Below, one piece after another: positions 50,096-60,826 of a stretch of DNA of 64,000 nt. The DNA comes from Anseranas semipalmata (taxonomy: Eukaryota; Chordata; Aves; Anseriformes; Anseranatidae). Position 1 is the first letter of the stretch; every line of letters begins with the position of its first letter. A model generated the notes under the pieces. The model did not search any database. It worked only from the letters and a program-made list of their open reading frames with translations, and was not told the origin of the DNA. Where the stretch lies: assembly GCA_013399115.1 (NCBI GenBank), contig VXAA01001414.1:38241-102240 (forward strand), in the 5' to 3' direction. Both the position numbers and the translations under genes were made by a program.

Positions 50096-50537
50096 ATATC
50101 ATCACAGAATCACAGAATGGTTGAGGTTGGAAGGGACCTCTGGAGATCATCTAGTCCAACCCCCCTGCCAAGCAGGATCACCTAGAGCATGTTGCACAGG
50201 ATTGCATCCAGGCGGGTTTTGAATATCTCCAGAGAAAGCAACTCCACAGCCTCTCTGGGCAACCTGTTCCAGTGCTCTGTCACCCTCACAGTAAAGAATT
50301 GTTTTCTCATCTTCAGCGGGAACTTCCTGTGTTTCAGTTTGTGCCCACTGCCTCCTGTCCTGTCACTGGGCACCACTGAAAAGAGTCCAGCCCCATCCTC
50401 TTGACACCCTCCCTTCAGATATTTGTATGCATCGATAAGATCCCCTCTCAGTCTTCTCTTCTCCAAGCTAAACAGGCCCAGCTCTCTCAGCCTCTCCTCA
50501 TATGAGAGATGCTCCAGTCTCCTAATCATTTTAGAGA
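50096..50537 (-). mobile_element. CR1 LINE, 3' end, minus strand
   Basis: Starts with antisense tail units (atcacagaatcacagaatgg) and gttggaagggacctctgg. The minus frame 50182-50529 gives [42 protein letters not shown] and [13 protein letters not shown]. The domain is uninterrupted, so this is among the younger copies. 5' truncation is near 50537. The tail sequence and the ILCNML ending mark a subfamily different from 35897-36365. Confidence 0.95.
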
Positions 50538-50751
50538 TAAAGCGAGAACAGTAGTAAGGACTTCCTTAATTACTCATATTCTGAACTTTTACTCTAGTAG
50601 TGTATTTTCAGACTCACCTTAGAGCAAGTAACTGGCAGCAGTTGCAAGCACCCCAGATGAAGCAGGAGAGGCTCCGCATATCTTTCAAAAAGATGCTGTC
50701 ATTTACCTGTCCTTTATACTATCTTTATTTGCTACTATCTTCATTTGCTAC

Positions 50752-50845
50752 TATCACAGAATCATGTAGGGATTGGAAGGGACCTTGAAAGATCATCTAG
50801 TCCAATCCCCCTGCCGGAGCAGGAACACCTAGATCAGGTCACATC
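50752..50845 (-). mobile_element. CR1 3'-terminal fragment
   Basis: tatcacagaatcatgtaggg, ttggaagggaccttgaaag and atcatctagtccaatccccc, then gcaggaacacctagatcagg: the last ~95 bp of a CR1 in the same orientation as the copy 215 bp to the left. Each has its own tail, so they are two separate insertions rather than one broken element. Confidence 0.92.
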
Positions 50846-53074
50846 AATAAACAATTGCTCTCTCTTACACAAGCGATCTCTGTCCCTGTGACCACAAAGG
50901 AAAGAACACAATTATCTTATTGGATTTTAGTAGAGGAAAAAAAGGAAATTACAAACACATTAACTCCTTAGTAGAAATTATACATGGTATTTAAATATTT
51001 TTCTTGAACTCCAGGGAATGGCAAGTGCACGCTCTAGGACTGGCATCAGATTATCGCAGGTAAAATCCTGTAATGAGTTGTTTTGTTGTAGGGATGAGGG
51101 ACAAACTAACATCTTTCCTTTCCCCTCATCTGAAAGGGAAAGTGTTGACAAAATAAGTGAAGAGAAAAATCACCAGTTAAAAATTTAAAAATTAAAAAAA
51201 TTAAAAAAAGACTTTCTTCAACAAGATGCAAGCAAAATCCTCCCCAGGCATCACGGTGGAACAGCGGAAGCAACACATTCGCTGAGGAATGGGACAAAGT
51301 TGGCACCAGCAGAGACAACGGCGGTGTCATGGGAGAGCTATAAACCACTCTCTGACCCCACCTACCCTCTTGTTTGACTCATGTAGTGATGTTTCCACTG
51401 CTTCAGGTTGAAGCTTTTTCTGCATCTGTCTAAGCAGAAGATGAGAGCTCTGACACAGCTTCTTATGAAAAGTTATTCTAGTTATAATGAATGGCATGTT
51501 TTTCTGTCTTGCATTTTTCCAGGCTCATGGGTACCTTTCTAGACAGTTCATAGATTCCATTAAACGAAAGACAATTCACTTTAGTTGAAGTTTGCTTTTG
51601 TAGTTTGCTCAAATATGAAAAGTTTCACTACTTCATTATGAAATTTTCACACTACAAAGTATCAATGACTGAATGCTGGACCTTATACCTGGTTCATAAT
51701 TACAGTGACCATTAAGATTATTATTGCCTAAAATAAGATAAACATTACTGATCTATTTTTTCCTGACTGAGCGTCTGAAGAATCAGCAACTGTAAAGTCA
51801 ACTGTTGTTTTCATTCACTTAAGACATGATTCATCAAAGTACTAAGTTTATGTCTAACTTTAAGTGTCTAAATAGATTGATCGATCTTAATATAGGACTA
51901 CTCAGAGTAGACACAGAAATATGTATCTTGCAGAATCAGGGTACAAAAAGTTCACACATTGACAGTAGTGTAAATCCCACCAATTTTAATGGGCATGCTC
52001 CCAGGTTGTACCAGAGTGGAAGAACTACCTGTCCCACCAGAAAGAACATCTGGCTCCTGGGTAAGTGTCCAGGCTGAGATGTAAGAAAGTCCATCTCACC
52101 ATTTTGCTTGACCTCTTCATTTTTTCAGTCTGTAATGTTTTCTGGTGTGATGTCACAGTCAGTAATTTTTTCTCTCTGTACTTGGCAAGGCTCCATATGT
52201 TTTTTTAAAGTTACTTGTTCAGGCAAAAGAAGAATGGGACATTTGGAATGAAATTATCATGGAGGGCATTGTTGCAATTAGGGAGATGAATTGCCATCAT
52301 CTTCAATCAGCACACTAGGTACACATTTCATATCCTTATTTGGATCCAGCTCACTCAGCTAGGTAGTGTGGGGCTACTAAGGCAATACTTGTAGAACTGC
52401 AAACACTACTTCTAAATGAGGGGCCTTTTCAACTCCATGTTTACTTACAAACAAAATACAACTCAGTAGGAAAAAAACATCTGATCATCAGGAATGCTCT
52501 TAAATTCATAATAGAATAGCATGCTAGAGAAGGTCATATGGGAATGAAAAGTAAGATTAGGACATTGATATTATAAGTATACTCGTGCCAGATAACGTGC
52601 AATTACATATGTCAAATCTCATTCTAATAGTGGAATTGCTTTTGTGCTACTTGAACAGGAAATCTGTTCTTCAAAACATATTTCTTTCCTATGCTTTTCA
52701 AGCTTTATGAGATAACATTTTGTGCCACATATCTACACAAAACACAAAAGCACTAAGAGAACATTATCAAGGTCATAAAGCCGAACTCTCTAATAGTTAG
52801 TAAAGAATTAAGATTGCTAGTGCTGCTTCATCTCAGATTCCCTTTTCTATGTGACTTATGACCTTTGATATTACATCCATATTTTTCTGTCTCTTTTAGT
52901 GCAGAGAATGGACTGTGCTCACTTAATGAGCAGCAATTCAATACGTTGTTTTCTGCTTGTTGTTCAATGTATCGCCCCAGGCCTTATTTACTGCACATTT
53001 ACAAATGCAGTTCTGAAGACAGAATTATTAATTTCCTCCTGGGTGTTTCTGCAACACTCATCATTAGTGTATGC
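50846..53074. other. Unassigned non-coding DNA
   Basis: AT-rich, no recognised gene or repeat. A strong acceptor-like site (tttttctgtctcttttag, AG at 52898-52899) is followed by an open frame that ends inside the MIR remnant at 53093-53095; see findings. Confidence 0.6.
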
Positions 53075-53189
53075 GAGCGCTTCACAAACATTTAGCCATT
53101 TATCTTCCCAACACTTTTGTGAGGTGAGGGGTTGGAACCAATCCCCAGTTTACCAAAGGGAAACTGATACAAAGAAATTAGAACAAGGG
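53075..53189 (-). mobile_element. Decayed MIR (CORE-SINE) remnant, minus strand
   Basis: gagcgcttcacaaacattta, gccatttatcttcccaacac, ttttgtgaggtgagggg, ccccagtttaccaaagg and gaaactgatacaaag follow in order the antisense MIR core (agcgctt...aacatt, catttaatcctcacaacaac, tatgaggtaggta, ccccattttacagatg, aggaaactgaggcac). Older than the birds themselves, hence the divergence. Confidence 0.75.
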
Positions 53190-53259
53190 AAAAATACACT
53201 AATTCTGGAAGCCCTGTTTGTGACAACCAAAGTTAGTAACTAATATATGACAGGACTTT

Positions 53260-53710
53260 CTATCAGTCCCATTTTTTTTTTCTCTCATTCATTGTTTATG
53301 TCTTTTCTCAAATTGCTTTGGTTTCTACTCAGTCACCTAGTCTGTTTCCCTTTCCCAGACTTCACCTTCCCTTCTCACACCAGTTCCCAGTCTCAAATGG
53401 TCTTGCCACTTCCTCAGCCGGTCTCAGTACCATCTTTGTCTTCCTCTTTCAGATGTTGCTACAAACACCACCCTTATCTGCTTTTCAATGTTTTTCCTTA
53501 TCCCTTCCCCATTAAATTAATTTTTAAGTCCAGCCAGTCTTGCTATCCCCTCTATTTCTTCACACAAAGTTTAGCCCTTCCCTTATCTATTCTCTTCTTT
53601 CTCATCTTAGCTCAGCACTCCCCATCTCCTCTCCACACAGCTTTTAGGCTTTTTTTTTTTTTTTCCCTCCTTTTCCTCCACAACCTCTCCACTTATAGCT
53701 TTTGCCCTTT
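53260..53710. repeat. Pyrimidine-rich low-complexity tract (450 bp)
   Basis: The plus strand is dominated by C and T for about 450 bp, with a T15 run at 53650-53664. The 169-codon plus frame at 53247-53756 is a product of this bias: the peptide is mostly S, F, L and P and has no domain. Confidence 0.85.
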
Positions 53711-55657
53711 TACTTCATATCACATTGGCACCAGCATACACCTATCTTTTCAGTGAATTCCAGCTCTTGCTCTTGTGGAAGGGTCATATTTCTGGTATTG
53801 ATGCCCAGCAGGGGCTTCTCTTCTTGGGAGGAGAAAAAATCATTTTTTTGTTGTTGTTGCCAGTCCTCAGGCCTAACATTATGTGTAATTACTAGACAGG
53901 CTGTTTCAGTCCTATAGAAATCATACCCCATGCAAGCAGAAGTTTTGGAAGACTTAGCTGTCAAACTTATGAACTTTGATGAACTCCATCAAAGCAGGTA
54001 TTTTCAAAGGCTTATAGTTTGACTGATAGTGGAATTTGTTGTTGTTGTTGTTTCTTTTTTCTTCCCCCCTTTTTAATAGATATGATAATGGGAGCAACCC
54101 TGACAAACTACCTGGCACATTCAGATTTTGAATCCTCACTCTGCAAGTGGGAATACCAGTCACCTCTGATGAGTCACCCAAACAAGGAAAACTCTTCATG
54201 TTTCAGCTGTAAAACAACTGAGCAATTTTGTTGAAATGTTATAGTTGTATATACATAGTTTTATATAAAATTTGGATGGGCCTGTTATAGAAAACCCTGG
54301 CCCCCAAATTTGTGTTTTAGAGAGCTATAACACCTTATTTTCAGTTTCTTGTAATGAGAAGTGTTTGGCAACTTTAATTACAGAAAATATCATTAGCCCT
54401 ACCGGTAATACATGACCACACAGACACAAGAAGTTTATCTTTATAAAAGAAAAAAAAAAAAGAATCTATCTCTACATATGTGTACTCACAGTAACATGAA
54501 CATACGCAAATGCCTTTAAGTTTTCACTTACTTAAATTAAAATACCGAGGGGAATGTTTTAAGGGAAAATATTTAAAGCAGGAAAAACTAATTTTATAGG
54601 CAATTTATCACATTCCTTCCCAAATGTATATTCCAACCATACAGTCCTCTCACAGCTCTTGCAAAAAATTAACTAGCTCTTGTTAGTGATGGACAAAATA
54701 TGGACAATACCATAGTAGAGCTGAGTTTCTAAATGTATACATTACCAACAACGTTAGGTGCTGGTACTCTTGTGGTAGTTACAAAAAGCACCTTGAAATC
54801 TGTCTGCACCCTTTGTTGCCACAGCAACTGCAAAATCCTCTGCCCCCATCTATTAATAGTACTAGTATCACAATGTTTAACAATATCATGACACTTGATT
54901 TCATATCAGTATTGTGAAAGACCCAGATGGTAGTGACGCCACTGCAAGCTGGAAGACACTGTCACTAACACTCAGGACAACACAGCACAGAGCCCATAGA
55001 CATTTTATTTTTATTTCTTAAACAGATGAGATCAAAACCAATATCTATCAGTGTCAGACTCCCTCAGGACCCTCAGGCTTCTGGCACTTTCTCTGTTATT
55101 TCTCTATACACCCGGATACTTACTTGGATAACATCTGCGGCCATCGGACATTTCTTCCACCCACCCCCTGCATCCCAAGTGGTACTAGAGCCTAGAGCTG
55201 TTACTGCTTGGTCACCTGGCAGAAATATATTAAGACAGTGTGTGTGCTGGGGGGGAATGGGGTGTGGAACAGGACAACCAACACTACCCAATGATGGCAA
55301 AGATCTTGCTCTGACAGGAACGGGATACCTTGATGCTAACAAACTTGAAACGCTTCAGAACTCAATCCAGGTCAAAGAAACTTTAAATGCAAGTATTCAT
55401 TTATAAATAAGTCCAAAGCAAACAAACACAATTCAAAGCATGTATGCATCTTGTTCACAAAAGAATTTCTCATGATTTCAGCTCCAGCTGATAGGTTATT
55501 AGATAGTCTCAGACTTCTGGCAGAGGCTCCACTTCTTTAGTGACCCTCTACCTCTGAGTTACATTCATGGAACAGACTCTTGGCCTGAGGAAATAGTCTG
55601 TTTTTTGCATGCCCTATGAGGGGCTTTGCTTGGGGATTCAATTTCTGAGTTTCATTC
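53711..55657. other. Unassigned non-coding DNA
   Basis: No recognised gene. Includes a (GTT)n tract at 54037-54053 and an A13 run at about 54450-54462. A 126-codon frame at 55026-55406 has no motif. Confidence 0.6.
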
Positions 55658-56001
55658 TGTGGTGGTTTAACATTGATGGGCAACTAAGCCCCAACGCACT
55701 GCTCTCTCACTCTCCTCCTCAACAGAACAGGGAGAGAAAAATACAATGAAGAAAAAGCTCATGAGTTGAGATGACAGGGGGATCACTTGCCAGTTACCAT
55801 CACAGGCAAAACAGACTCAGCGTAAGGGTGATTAATATAATATATTGCCTATGGATAACAGACTAGAGCAGTGAGAACTAAAACCAAGCTAGAACACCTT
55901 CCCTCCAATTCACCTTCTTCTACCTCCTCCTCCCAGGCAGCACAGGGGAAAGGAGAACAGTGTTGTAGTCAGTCCAGAACACTCCATCTACTGCTCCTTC
56001 T

Positions 56002-57034
56002 TAGAATATCTGAAGTTGGAAGGGACCCACAAGGATCACTGAATCCAACAAAATATAATGATGTGGAAGGAAAATCCCACATTGGCCTTCAGCCACTTCA
56101 TTCAGCATTGTTATTGTTGGAAAGCGCTGCCTCGTTCCAAAGCCACAGCAGTGGTTTCATCCCATCTACGCAAGTCATGGGAAATACTTTATTCCCTCAT
56201 TCTTTTTCCCCCTGGTTGCCTCTTCCGGGTGGGAGAAGCACTGCTACAACTCCCTGCAGGTGAAACTGGCCACAAACAGCTGGAGGTGCTCAGATCACAC
56301 TGGATTTACTGTGGTGCAGAGAGGTAACAGCACCCGAACAGCTCGACACAAACTTCAGATGATCCCGTCAGCACTGAGAGCATCCCCGGTAGGAAAGCAT
56401 TCACCCACGCTTGCCCGTAATCCCACTCTGGCAGAGGTGAAAGGCTGACATTGCAGGATTCAGCTTCATTAATCCCAGGTGGATTAAAGCATAATGACAG
56501 CCCATGGCAGTGGTCAAAGCTTATCCAAAAAAACACTGAAATCATTTAAAAAACAAACGACCACCTGACTAAATGACAGCTTGCCCTTTGTATTCCTCCA
56601 GCCCAGCAGCTTCAGTTCAACAGCTTGCAGCAGCACCCGCTCCACGCAACGAACAGAAATTGTTCGCTTCTCCCTTTTCTCCCCCAAAATCTGGGTTCCA
56701 GCCGAAAGGCCAGCACCCAGCAGACAAAGGCAGCCTGAGATCACTGTGAATGCTGGGGCATGGGGAGTGCCTTTCCCCTTTGTACTATGGCAAAAGGGCA
56801 AAAAGATCCTCAAAAATGGGCATTTATGGTCAAAACAACCTGGAAAAGGGTCATCAGGCCGCAAAAGCATATGGAATATGGGTTTTTAGGACTGCAAAAG
56901 TCCTAAAGATTCCCTGTCCCCCACATTTTCCATCACCTTTGACCCAGCTTAAAATCTGTTACAAAGATATGGGTGTTACCAGCACTCCCAATCCCTGCAG
57001 GAGAAAAGGGGGAATACACAGAAGTAAGCCAAAG
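56002..57034. other. ~1 kb unassigned insert within the LTR, with a CR1 tail
   Basis: The left LTR part stops at tgctccttctt and the right part resumes at cactctcttcccctgctc. Between them, only the first ~47 bp are identifiable (CR1 3' end). The rest, about 985 bp, is complex single-copy-looking sequence of higher GC than the surroundings. Frames across it (56514-56870 minus, 56581-56889 plus, 55871-56263 plus) show no motif. It might be a longer LTR variant, a different transposon or a duplicated genomic segment. Confidence 0.5.
56003..56049 (-). mobile_element. CR1 3'-terminal fragment
   Basis: agaatatctgaagttgga, agggacccacaaggatcac and tgaatccaac are the antisense terminus of a CR1 subfamily. 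The CR1 3' UTR does not continue after 56049. Confidence 0.75.
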
Positions 57035-57159
57035 CACTCTCTTCCCCTGCTCTGCTGTAGGATCCCTCTGGAAAGATGCAGTCCTTCCCAAACAGATCCT
57101 GTGTGGGCTTCCCACAGAGAGAGAATATGGGTTTGTACCACTGGGTCCATCCTTCAGGA

Positions 57160-57470
57160 GAAGACCGTTCCAGCATAGGTCCCCTCCAGGCAGCAGTTCC
57201 CTCCAGATCTCCTGCTCTTTTGTGGGCTCCTCTCCACAGGCTGCAGCTCTGGTCCAGAGTCTGCTCCTGAGGGGGTTCTCCATGGGCTGCAGCTTTTTTC
57301 AGGCCACATCCACCTGCTCCACTGTGGGCTCTTCCATGAGCTGCAGTGTGGAGATCTGCTCTACTGTGGTACACCATAGGCTACAGGGGGACGGCCTTCT
57401 CCACCATGGGCCTCTCCACGGGCTGCAGAACAACTGCTCCAGCACCTGGAGCACCTCCTCCTCTCCTTCT
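57160..57470 (-). repeat. Degenerate tandem modules inside the LTR
   Basis: Repeated plus-strand phrases of the type tccacgggctgcag and ctgctccac/agc recur about every 40-50 bp (for example near 57234, 57280, 57340, 57382, 57412). I know this kind of internal minisatellite from this avian LTR family. Copies are diverged. Confidence 0.7.
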
Positions 57471-57751
57471 TCACTGACCTTGGTGTTTGCAGGGTTGTTT
57501 CTCTCACATTTTCTCAGTCCTGTCTCTCAGCTGCTGTCACACAGCATTTTTTTCCCTTTCTTAAATATGCTTTCCCAGAGGTACAACCAGTGTCACTCAT
57601 TGGCTCACCGGCCAGTGACAGATCTCTTTTAGAGCCGGCTGGAATTGGCTGTTACCTAACACATAGCAGCTTCTAGGCTGAGGCTGCAAAAGGCCACCCA
57701 TGCAGCACTCCCCACCCCGCTACCAAAACCTTTCCATGTAAACCCAATACG

Positions 57752-58609
57752 CACTCTCATTCCTCTATCCTTCTTCACATAATTATCTGATGTTTCTTAT
57801 TAGACTATTAATTACCCTCACCTCTTTGGAAACAACCATATGTCTGACAGGTTGGCTGCAGTCCTCTCTTGTGCTCAAGTAAGTGCTCTTTCTGTCTAGG
57901 AAAGCAATATATATGTATCTTAGCATGGAGTGTTCTATATACTAAAAACGTGTAAAACACACAAAGAGGTATTATGCTTTATGTAAAAATCTATAAAAAT
58001 ATAGATAGCAAAATTCACATGACACAATACTTCCCATAAGAATGAGATTAGATTACAAAAATCAACTATGGCAGAGTTGACGGGATCTTAATGAGTTTGG
58101 AGGCTTGGGTCCCCACAGCTGTCCAAAGGCATGCAGAATGCTGAACCGGAGGTAGAGATGGTATGTGCAGGAGCTGGGCTGCAAGTCAGAACCTGGACAA
58201 ATGAGACTGTAGGGTGAATGTCCTGCTCTCCCAGTGTGCTGGTCCAAACTGGGCCAGAAGGGCTGGGGCCTTGACTGGTGCAAGTGTGCTGTGTACAAAT
58301 GTCATAGAACTGAAATATTACTATAAAAATTGTTAGCCACTCTCTTGACCCACCCCACTTGGTAAATACATTTATATGTCACTGAGTGATGTGATTACGT
58401 CGCTGTGTGCACTCTGTCCCATACACCACCACGACAATGTGCCCAGTCTCATCAGCCCTTCTGACCCCAACAGAGCTTTGCTTCTTTCTGTATAACTCTT
58501 TTCCAAGAAACTCTTTTTCAAAAACCAAGGATATATTGCATAACCACTGATTAACAACACACTTAAGCTAAACTACACTCCTGTAACCTTAGACTTGAAC
58601 GACAGATAG
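57752..58609. other. Unassigned non-coding DNA between two LTRs
   Basis: 863 bp of ordinary sequence separate the two minus-strand LTRs. It shows no retroviral gag, pol or env similarity in any frame, so the LTRs are not the two ends of one provirus. Confidence 0.65.
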
Positions 58610-58614
58610 AGTAG

Positions 58615-59232
58615 GGTGGTGGTTTTACCCTGCTGGGCAGATGAACTCCACCACAAGAGCTCTCTCACTCCCCCTCCTCAAAAGAAGAGGAAGAGAAGAA
58701 AGTATGGTGGAAAGAAAAAAAGGCTCACGGGTTGAGATAAGGATAATTTAATTAAAGGGAAAAGAAAGAGGGGAAAAAAAAAACAAACAAGCAAAGGCTA
58801 TGCGAAAGCACAGAAGGGAAAAAAAAAATTATTCTCTACCTCCCATCAATGAGCAATGTTTAGCCACATCCTGGGAAGCAGGGCCTCAATATGTGTAGTG
58901 GTTGTTCGGGAAGACAGATGTCTTCATAACGAGAGCCCCCCCTTCTCCTTCCCCTTTCCCAGCTTTTATTGCTGAGTGTGACATCATATGGTATGGAATA
59001 TCCCTTTGGTCAGTTTAGGTCAGCTGCCCTGGCCATGTCCCCTCCCCACTTCTTACCCACCCCTAGCCTACTGGCTTTGGTTTGGAGAGAGTCTTGGTGC
59101 TGTGCCAGCACTGCTCAGCAATAGCCAAAACACTGGTGTGATACCAGCGCTGTTCTAGCTACAAGTGCAGAGTACATCGCTATATGGGCTGCTGCAGGGA
59201 AAGTTAACTCCCTCCCAGCCAGACCCAGTGCA
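58615..59232 (-). mobile_element. Solo LTR, minus strand, with 5-bp target duplication
   Basis: 618 bp flanked by a perfect AGTAG duplication (58610-58614 and 59233-59237). On the minus strand it starts TGCACTGGGTC, carries tggctgggagggagttaac, the ccaaagggatattccatacc block shared with the LTR at 16251, a TATA-like AATAAAAGC, the 'ttatctcaacccgtgag' block and ends in taaaaccaccac. The 3' terminal base is changed from the expected A. No coding region adjoins it. The 5-bp duplication suits an ERVL-type element. Confidence 0.9.
58961..58976 (-). promoter_or_regulatory. TATA-like box of the LTR promoter
   Basis: Minus strand CTCAGCAATAAAAGCT lies about 40 bp downstream of the conserved CCATATGATGTCA block, where LTR families of this type carry their TATA element. 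AATAAA could instead be read as a polyadenylation signal. Activity is unknown. Confidence 0.4.
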
Positions 59233-60800
59233 AGTAGATAGGTAGATCAGAGTGACCACTAATAAACTTCTAAGTGCACTACTCTGAAGGCTGAAAATTA
59301 CACCACATAGCAACGCCAAGGATTTATTGCTTTTGATTTTATATCCCTCAAGCAGTTGAACATGGGGTCTATGCATGGTTGTGCAAAAGGGAGAGCATGC
59401 TGCAAGTGCTGGAGGCACAGTTACTCACCAGCTGGAGGACCTTACACAAATGTGTTCCCATATTCACTACAGCTGTACTCCCTTGCTTTGCCTTGGCCTT
59501 TTCCCGTCGAGAGGGGATGAGCCACAGGAATTTCCCCCAAGAATAGCTATTGGAAATTTATCTGATACTCCCCTGTATGTGGGAAGGAAAAAAAAAAAAA
59601 GTTATAAGTCATTCCTTCCATTGCTCCCATCAAAATTGTTGTCAATCAATGAGAAGAAAGGTACCACCTTATTTTACATCTTATCCACCTATGAGGCAAA
59701 GGGAATTTCGTTATGTGATGCATTTTTCTCTAGCAGGAATCAGGCCTTGATGCCTTCGAAGGCAACAAAGTAGACTTGTTGCTGTGGCCACAAACTGGTC
59801 AGAAGCAAATAATTGAAAATACATTTTGTTCTGCATACTTCTTCAGTACAAGCAGCTGGCTGTAGTATTTTATTGATTGTATTATTGGTTTCTACGGAAA
59901 CAGATGTAGGGGAGTTAATTAAGATCAAGGGTTAGAGCTGATAAAAATTGGAGTTTTCAATGCAGTTCATCTATCACGCACATTCAAATTAGTTTCCACA
60001 ACAAAATATCTATTGTGGAGAAATGGTGATGGCTGAATCATTTAACAGAAGTAAATTAAAGTTGTTAAGAATAACTTAAAGCTGATACATTTGTGTTCTG
60101 TTTATCCTGCTGAAAATGTTTTTGCTTTGATAAATAAATCAAAACAATTTAAAAAATGTGCAGATTTTGGATTTAACCACCAAAAGGAATTTGTGATCTA
60201 AAGCAATTCTCAATACAATCTGCTTGGCAATGTTCATTTCTATTAATTCATTCATCCAAGGACCCTAAGTGTTTTGCACAGCTGTTAAAACATTTGTCTA
60301 GGTGAAAAGGAACCAGTTATTTGCCTCAGACCTTGTTATTCCTGTTCATTCAGTCTCCTGCATATAACAATGAGCTGGCTGCCCTCACATGCTCCCTGTG
60401 AGGTGGTGTGCATGTGCCCCATCTCCAGGTAACAGACGCTCTTAGTGAAAGCTAAGTGTGTTCTTGCTTCTAAAAGCAGTACCAAGAACAGGCAGTTCCC
60501 AAGCCCAGGTTATAACAGGTTGTGTATGTTTTGGCAAACTGTCCCCAAACTGTAATTAAAATATTGATGATTCTGAATTTCACTAGCATCTCCACATCCA
60601 AATACCAGTGCATCTACTCACTTGCATCTCATATGCAACTGATCCGGATGGATTCTTAGTGCCTCAGATTTGGAAAGATGAGTCCCTCTCTTCAGCTCCA
60701 TCAAAAAGCAGAAGTGGGAAAGGACTCCCTGACCTTCTTGCTGTATGCTAGCTACCACTTAATCATCTCGTCAGCATACAAAGTATTTTCTGGAATAGTA

Positions 60801-60826
60801 CAAAAAAAAAAAAAGAAAAAAAAAAG
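60801..60826. repeat. Interrupted poly(A) tract
   Basis: Two A runs broken by a single G, followed by GAGGGAAA. Confidence 0.9.

Larger units (their letters stand above)
55658..57751 (-). mobile_element. Minus-strand solo LTR split by ~1 kb insert
   Basis: On the plus strand the element opens with TGTGGTGGTTTAAC and closes with gctaccaaaacc ... aacccaatacg, the antisense ends of a large avian ERV LTR family. Flanks are CATTC (55653-55657) and CACTC (57752-57756), a 5-bp duplication with one change. The final base appears mutated (A to G). Recognisable LTR sequence covers 55658-56001 and 57035-57751; the part between does not match the family as I know it. No retroviral genes flank it. Confidence 0.8.

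Noticed and set aside
53247..53756. 169-codon plus-strand open frame
   Set aside because: Produced by the pyrimidine tract, where stop codons are rare. Peptide is low-complexity S/F/L/P.
55026..55406. 126-codon plus-strand frame
   Set aside because: No motif; an overlapping minus frame is also open; chance length.
56973..57632. 219-codon plus-strand open frame, the longest complete-sequence frame in the window
   Set aside because: It lies almost entirely in the antisense of an LTR and its tandem modules. The peptide is a Ser/Cys/Leu-rich translation of those repeats with no domain.
55658..59232. The two minus-strand LTRs as the ends of one provirus
   Set aside because: They differ in sequence and each has its own 5-bp duplication; the 863 bp between shows no gag, pol or env similarity.
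60240..60345. ccaaggaccctaagtgttttgcac as an old SINE/LINE 3' fragment
   Set aside because: Resembles generic old repeat tails, but motif order beyond the first 25 bases does not hold.
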